From Nephromyces sp. MM_2019 (lineage: Eukaryota; Apicomplexa; Aconoidasida; Nephromycida), in contig JADHZB010000611.1 in assembly GCA_015657535.1 (NCBI GenBank), positions 1 through 11,253 on the forward strand: DNA of 11,253 nucleotides. Direction: 5' to 3'. The notes under the pieces were generated by a model that ran no database searches, was not told where the DNA came from, and saw only the letters and a list, made by a program, of their open reading frames with translations. The position numbers were made by a program, and so were the translations under genes. Positions 7,316-11,253 of this stretch are shown here, one piece after another (the first letter of the stretch is position 1; each line of letters begins with the position of its first letter).

Positions 7316-8400
7316 GAGCGTCGACAAAAAGTGCTGGTCTTTCAATAAGGGGGGCAGCATCTAGAAATAGTGGGCTGGTGGTAGTTCTTGGAGGGTGGTG
7401 ATTTTTGGATGGGGGGATGGATGCACTTACGGGTAGAGGGGAGGTAGGTTTGGGTGAGTACTTTATGGCGCAGGGTTGGGTAGGGTTTGGGGGGCGGTCC
7501 GTTAGATGGGAGGGTGGATGGCAGGGTACTCGGGGGCTGTGTGGGGGGAAAAAGTAGGTGGTGGGTACATATAGGAGGGAGGGGGAAGGAGTGCGGTTGG
7601 GTGATTGGGGGGGGTGAGCGCGCAGCTTGGAAGCCATAGTGGTGGGGGGTTCACTGTGTTGTGAGGAAATGCCATTGTAGAAGGGGGGAAAGGTGGTTGG
7701 TAGGATAGAAGGAAGGGTTGATATTTGTGGTAAGCAGATTGTGCAGGTAGCGTGGGAGGTTGCGGGGCAGCCGGAGGGGTGTAAAGAGAAGTTGAGATTA
7801 GAAGGGTTTGTAGGCTATTCGAGTGATGTGTGCGTGTAGGAGGGAGTAAGCGAAGGAATTAGCACAGATTTCTAAAGGAAACTATGAAGAAGGCCAGTTA
7901 AGGTGTGTATGCAAGCTCCGTATATTTCCTTCCTTTTGTGTGTGTGCGAGTCTGTGGTATATATATACACCCTCACCACTCCAAGCGTTTGTGTTACTCC
8001 CTTACCCCAAAAGGCGTGCATACACCCTCCTCATCCTTTCTGTTGATATTCAACCCCCTCATCCCCCGCTTGCCTAGATGCACCACCGCTGGTTTGTATC
8101 CTCCCCAGGGTGAATATACATGCCTACCCCGCCTGGTTTATACAAACCCTCCTCTTGCCCCCCACACCTAAGCACATCCCCCCATTAGCCTCCCCCCCAC
8201 AACGTCGCCCTCACCTTCCTCTCTTGTAAACCCCACCCCCCAGCAAATTTAAAATCTCCCCTCCCGAACCTTCCAACTATGCCAACCCCCAAATCCCCAC
8301 ACTCGAACCCCCACTCTACGCACTCCTCTCATCTGCACCCCCCTCCCTCTGCCTGCATGTCCTCCCTCCCGTGTGTGTGGTGCTTGCTATATACCCGGTA
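7316..8400. other. Long G-rich then C-rich block, non-coding
   Basis: From 7316 to about 7790 the plus strand is very G-rich (many GGG and GGGGGG runs); from about 7960 to 8400 it is very C-rich, with the switch near 7800-7950. The frames in it (Pro/Ser-rich) are composition artefacts. The recognised intron at 10143 also starts G-rich, so the block may be one large intron, but its inverted symmetry looks the same on both strands and gives no direction. Confidence 0.55.
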
Positions 8401-8569
8401 CAAACTGTGTGCGTTCCTCCAACCTGTTAATGCGTAATGTGTGTGCAGCAAGCGTCTTGGCATCTTCTTAATGAAAATGGCCGCCTAAAGCATTTCCTTC
8501 TTTCATACACACACACACACGCGAGATTTACTTAATTTGAACAGGAAAACTCCATGAATCTACTAATTA
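8401..8569. other. Short unique stretch with possible exons, unresolved
   Basis: After GTGTGTGCAG at 8439-8448 the plus strand is open in two frames (one reads QASWHLLNENGRLKHFLL, the other KRLGIFLMKMAA then a stop). On the minus strand an ATG at 8463 opens MPRRLLHTHYALT before an AACAG|GTTGGA donor. These cannot all be real and I choose none. Confidence 0.25.
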
Positions 8570-8960
8570 GGTTTTTTCTTTCCTCCTCCTCATCTCCCGC
8601 TGAAATATCAAACTTTCCTCCTACATCTTCTTTATCACTTTTTCATCCAAAATTCCCATAGTTTCTCTGTTTTTGTTGGAGATTTTCCCTTTTCTTTCTC
8701 TTCTCGCGGAGATTCTTTGTTTTTTCCCCATCTCTTCCTCTTCTTCCTCTACTTCTTCAGATTCTTTGGTTTTTTCCCCATTTCTCCCTCTTCTTGTGGA
8801 AATTCTTTGATTTTTTCCTCATTTCTCCGCCCTCTTTGTCGGAGGTTCCCACTTCTTCATCCTCCTTTTCTTCTGCAGATTCTTCAGTTTTGCATCTCCC
8901 TCTTCAACTGAAATTTCCTCCTTTTCAGCGATGTTTTTTTGCGTATATTTGAAGCAAAAG
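8570..8960. repeat. Pyrimidine-rich tract with degenerate 45-52 bp tandem units
   Basis: Units built on GATTCTTTG-TTTTTTCCCCAT-TCTTCCTCTTCTT recur at about 8710, 8760 and 8802. The complementary strand would encode Lys/Glu-rich peptide, but stops break every frame within one or two units. Composition resembles the tract upstream of the bL19 gene (2690-2990), also pyrimidine-rich on the sense strand of its gene. Confidence 0.7.
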
Positions 8961-9046
8961 ACCCTCTTTTTGTGAGTTTTTATTTTTCTGTATAAGTTTG
9001 TTGAAATTTTGTAAGCCCGCTGATGAAAGCTCACACACACACACAA

Positions 9047-9155
9047 AGATATGTGGGCACATACAGGGAGATACGTAGACACACACACATAGAGATACGT
9101 GGAAGCAAATACACGGAAAGATAGGTTGAAGCACACACACACAGATACGCAGACT
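9047..9155. repeat. 24-bp tandem repeat with AGATACGT core
   Basis: AGATA(C/T)GT-type cores occur at 9047, 9069, 9093, 9119 and 9143, 22-26 bases apart, alternating with CA runs. Further CA-rich sequence continues to about 9270. Confidence 0.8.
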
Positions 9156-9297
9156 TACATATAGGTATTTTCCAATTAAGGAATACGCATACTTTCTTGC
9201 TGAAGTAACACACACACTCGTATACACACACATAAATACTCACGCATACCAACACACACACTCACGCACCTACTTTCAATGTGTGTACTTTGTGCAG

Positions 9298-9361
9298 CAT
9301 ACCAATCGGTGACGACATGTTGCGAGAAAAGTATGTATCCTTTCACTGGCGCCTAGAATAG
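9298..9361 (+). CDS. Possible terminal exon of an unidentified plus-strand gene
   Basis: A clean acceptor (GTACTTTGTGCAG| before 9298) opens a frame of 20 codons, IPIGDDMLREKYVSFHWRLE, to TAG at 9359-9361. The composition is protein-like and unlike the Thr/His/Cys/Val repeat frames around it. It would need a preceding exon ending in phase 2; a candidate 24-base exon (9181-9204, between CCAATTAAG| and |GTAACA) fits but is weak. An internal GTATGT at 9331 could be a donor instead, which would make this an internal exon. No family is recognised. Confidence 0.3.
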
Positions 9362-9376
9362 AGAAATACAAGTAAG

Positions 9377-9670
9377 TTGTGCATGTTGTGTGTGTGTTGT
9401 ATATTGTGTGTATGTAGTGTATTTTATGCGTGTTGTGAGTTTGTTGTCTATTGTATGTGTATTGTATGTATATTGTGTGTGTTGTATATCGTGTGTGTTT
9501 GGTGTACCCCAGTGTGTTGTGTGTGTGTTGTATATCGTGTGTGTTTAGTGTGCATCAATGTGTTGTGGATCTCTCAATCTCTCTAGATGTGTGTGCGTGT
9601 TGTATTTAATGTGTGTATCTGTGCTTCAGTGTGTTGCATATATCTCCATCTCTGTTATACGTGTGTGTGC
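9377..9670. repeat. TG-rich region with 46-bp direct repeat
   Basis: TTGTATATCGTGTGTGTTT occurs at 9482 and 9528, 46 bases apart, inside TGTGTTGTA-type sequence. It lies upstream of the rhodanese-like gene and probably belongs to its promoter or 5'-UTR intron. Confidence 0.75.
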
Positions 9671-9782
9671 AATTTTTTCCGGCTTCCCCCATTATCTCAG
9701 CTCGTGCAACTTCCTCTCTTAACCACTGCCTATCGTATGTGTGTGAAACTCATTTTTCTCCTCATTCTACTGATTTAGACGT

Positions 9783-9806
9783 TTTTTTTTCCTCTTTCAC
9801 ACACAG
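9783..9806 (+). promoter_or_regulatory. Probable 5'-UTR splice acceptor before the rhodanese-like gene
   Basis: A T8/CCTCTTTC tract ends in ACACACAG at 9806, 22 bases before the ATG at 9829. This is the arrangement also seen before the COPI-associated start codon, so both genes may begin with a spliced leader exon. The upstream donor is not identified. Confidence 0.45.
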
Positions 9807-9828
9807 AATTCACTCTTTTTGTGTGAAG

Positions 9829-10142
9829 ATGGGTGCTTCATGCTGCTCTTTAAGAGGAGGTGGAAAGCTTACGTACTCCAAGACCTCTTCTTCTTCAAAA
9901 GCAAAGGATGTAAAACAGAGAATCTATGGCCCCCTGAGAAACTCTTATCCCATAGAAAACGCTGCTTTTCTCTCTTTTATAAGGGATTGTTCTAGCCGCG
10001 CCTCTTATGATGAGTCTAATGAAGAAAACCGCAAGATTCCATCAAATTTGATGTTTATAACTCCCTCTTACTGCTACTGCTTGATGACCCGCTACTCAGA
10101 AACTAGAGAGAGAGGGTTGTTGATAGTTGATTCTCGTGCTAG
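9829..10142 (+). CDS. Rhodanese-like gene exon 1
   Basis: ATG at 9829, ends in GCTAG|GTGGGG, phase 2. Reading on instead gives only Trp-Gly-Gly and a stop, and would cut the rhodanese motif in half, so the splice is preferred. Confidence 0.75.
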
Positions 10143-11122
10143 GTGGGGAGGGTAGGGGTTTGAGGGGGGTGGGGGGAGTTGGGTGGAGGATGAGGATTGG
10201 GGGTTGAGGAGGGGATGGGGGTTTGAGGGGAGGATGAGGGTTGGGATGTGGATGAGGGGATTGATGGGGAGGCGAGAGTTGGATGTCAACGCGTTCAAAG
10301 CTTCTATCTATTGATCTCTCTGTGCTTTCATCTCTGCTTGTGTCTTTTGCTCTCTCATCCTATCCTGCTTGTGTGTGCCTCCCATGTGTGTGTGCGTACG
10401 CCTTTCCTCCCTTAGCTTCCTTTTAGTAATTGCTTTTTTATGTGTAGAAATGCTTATAACCGAGCACACCTGAGGGGTGCTATCTGCTGGGATGAGGAAG
10501 GTGCAATGAAGGAGGCTGTGAATCAGCCCGAGATTCCTAGAAGAAGTGTAACTTTCAGCCCTGACGCCCAAGGTTCTGTATGTGTGTGCTGTGAATGGAT
10601 GTGAGTGTGTGAAAATGATGTAAATGATTGTTTGTGTGTTAGAGAAAATGATGTGAATGCATGTGTGAGCATGATATGAATCAATGTGTGTGTAAAGAAT
10701 AAAGTTATATGTGTGTGTGTGTGTACATACTCTCAACGTTGTTATGGTTGTAAAACTGCTTCTCTATTGGCACTATGTGGGTCTTGTGTTTGTGTCAGAC
10801 TCTTGTGCTTGTGAGGGCCTTTTTGACTTGCGTGATTGTGATATATTTGTGAGTGAGCTTGCTCTGTGATGTGTGTGTACATACAGTTGATAAAAGAGCA
10901 CGAATGATTCCTGTGTGTGTGTGTGTGTTGCTTTCTCTTGCAGTGTATAGCAACAGAGGAAGCATCTTTGACCATACGTCATTGAAGCATAGAACTTCTA
11001 GGCTTTCCACTGCTCCTTCTGTAAATACACAGAACTACAAGGGAATCATTTCTGCTGATCTTGGGGAGAGTGTGCAAAGGTTTATCAGCCGCTTCTCTGC
11101 AACTTCAGGGAAGCTGACTTCG
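9829..11122 (+). CDS. Rhodanese-like domain protein with N-terminal acylation motif (3' partial)
   Basis: Exons 9829-10142, 10448-10572 and 10944-11122 join in phase (2, 1, 0) to 206 residues; the gene continues beyond the window after TCG|GTTAGT. The start GAAGATGGG has a strong context. MGASCCS fits an N-myristoylation site at Gly2, with Cys5 and Cys6 as palmitoylation candidates, so the protein is expected on membranes. Residues 1-70 are Ser/Lys-rich. Residues about 70-127 show the first half of a rhodanese fold: IPSNLM, then GLLIVDSRARNAYNRAHLRG, which matches the family's 'vliDvR..eY..gHlpGA' strand-helix element across the first junction. Next is a Ser/Arg-rich stretch (RRSVTFSP, a possible phosphosite or insertion). 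The active-site loop, where a catalytic Cys would lie, is not in the window, so enzyme activity (sulfurtransferase or Cdc25/MKP-like) cannot be judged. It could be the rhodanese part of a dual-specificity phosphatase. Confidence 0.72.
10143..10447 (+). other. Intron 1 with G-rich 5' half
   Basis: 305 bases. The first 130 are dense GG to GGGGGG runs with TTGAGGAGG and GGGTTTGAGGGG repeats (quadruplex-prone); the last part is pyrimidine-rich, ending TTTTTTATGTGTAG. Confidence 0.75.
10448..10572 (+). CDS. Rhodanese-like gene exon 2
   Basis: Acceptor TATGTGTAG|, donor CAAG|GTTCTG; 125 bases, 41 full codons. It completes the AYNRAHLRGAICW motif. A more consensus-like GTATGT lies six bases after the donor, but using it would put exon 3 out of frame at a stop. 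Confidence 0.75.
10573..10943 (+). other. Intron 2, TG-rich
   Basis: 371 bases, rich in TGTGTG with a repeated GAAAATGATGT(A/G)AATG motif (10610 and 10644), ending in the strong acceptor TTGCTTTCTCTTGCAG. Confidence 0.75.
10944..11122 (+). CDS. Rhodanese-like gene exon 3
   Basis: Acceptor CTCTTGCAG|, donor ACTTCG|GTTAGT; 179 bases, 59 codons. Begins VYSNRGSIFDHTS, is Ser/Thr/Arg-rich and ends with GESVQRFISRFSATSGK. Only one frame is open. Confidence 0.7.
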
Positions 11123-11163
11123 GTTAGTTATGTGGTACATGCACTGCTAATGTATCTACGAAA

Positions 11164-11253
11164 CGGCGTTCGCTCATTGTGTGTGTGTGCCGAGCGGCGT
11201 TCGCTCATTGTGTGTGTGTGTGCCGAGCGGCATTCACTCATTGTGTGTGTGTG
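11164..11253. repeat. 31-33 bp repeat, unit CGGCGTTCGCTCATTG + (TG)n + CCGAG
   Basis: CGGCGTT at 11164 and 11195, CGGCATT at 11228; three units, running out of the window. GAGCG-GCGTT-CGCTC in the second unit is a short self-complementary motif that is broken in the third unit. It lies in the intron after exon 3. Confidence 0.9.

Noticed and set aside
7302..7637. 111-codon Pro/Ser-rich minus-strand frame beginning MASKL
   Set aside because: Its composition simply mirrors the C-rich strand; no domain, and similar stop-poor frames occur throughout the block.
7905..8171. 88-codon plus-strand frame
   Set aside because: It spans the C-rich half of the skewed block, with no splice context or recognisable motif.
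8819..9261. Three overlapping minus-strand frames
   Set aside because: They consist of the 24-bp CA repeat plus the pyrimidine-rich tract; frames break between repeat units.
10308..11010. Minus-strand frames under the rhodanese-like gene
   Set aside because: They are antisense shadows of confirmed exons and TG-rich introns.

Overview
The window is nuclear DNA from an intron-rich eukaryote. Short coding exons carry GT..AG splice sites in matching phase and sit among very abundant CA/TG microsatellites and minisatellites. There are no bacterial operons, no Shine-Dalgarno spacing, no rRNA, tRNA or CRISPR, and no recognisable transposon protein. A protist is likely; an apicomplexan/coccidian or related alveolate would fit the intron style and repeat load, but this is a guess and nothing seen proves it.

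Three genes can be recognised. (1) Positions 2633 down to about 73, minus strand: a mitochondrial-type bL19 ribosomal protein, rebuilt here from five exons (2633-2421, 2209-2009, 1838-1757, 1281-1160, 228-about 93 or 73) whose phases all agree. (2) Positions 6704-6291, minus strand: a four-helix membrane protein of the COPI-associated (Tvp15-like) family, probably with a 5'-UTR intron at 6868-6714 and possibly a further exon downstream. (3) Positions 9829-11122 and onward out of the window, plus strand: an N-terminally acylated (MGASCC) protein with a rhodanese-like fold, in three visible exons (9829-10142, 10448-10572, 10944-11122).

Between them are weaker coding signals: an acidic 30-residue repeat on the plus strand (2676-3003) just upstream of the bL19 gene; a possible small plus-strand gene beginning MRE with a Cys-x-x-Cys exon (3817-4590), whose last exons are also open on the opposite strand; and a possible terminal exon at 9298-9361. 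The rest is repeats: a 14-bp satellite (1-92), a TACA/CA compound tract (715-1150), a 56-59 bp minisatellite (1396-1625), TG decamers with higher-order structure (3131-3375), pure (GT)n (4444-4482), a 23-bp CA-rich satellite (4630-5075), a 24-bp repeat (9047-9155), a G-rich then C-rich block (7316-8400) and a pyrimidine-rich repeat tract (8570-8960).

The three recognised genes act in separate housekeeping processes (mitochondrial translation, Golgi/vesicle membranes, membrane-linked signalling or sulfur/phosphatase-like chemistry) and show no sign of working as a unit. The most unusual property is architectural: introns are filled with TG-type repeats mostly on the sense strand, and some splice donors lie at the edge of the repeat. 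I see no convincing new multi-gene system.
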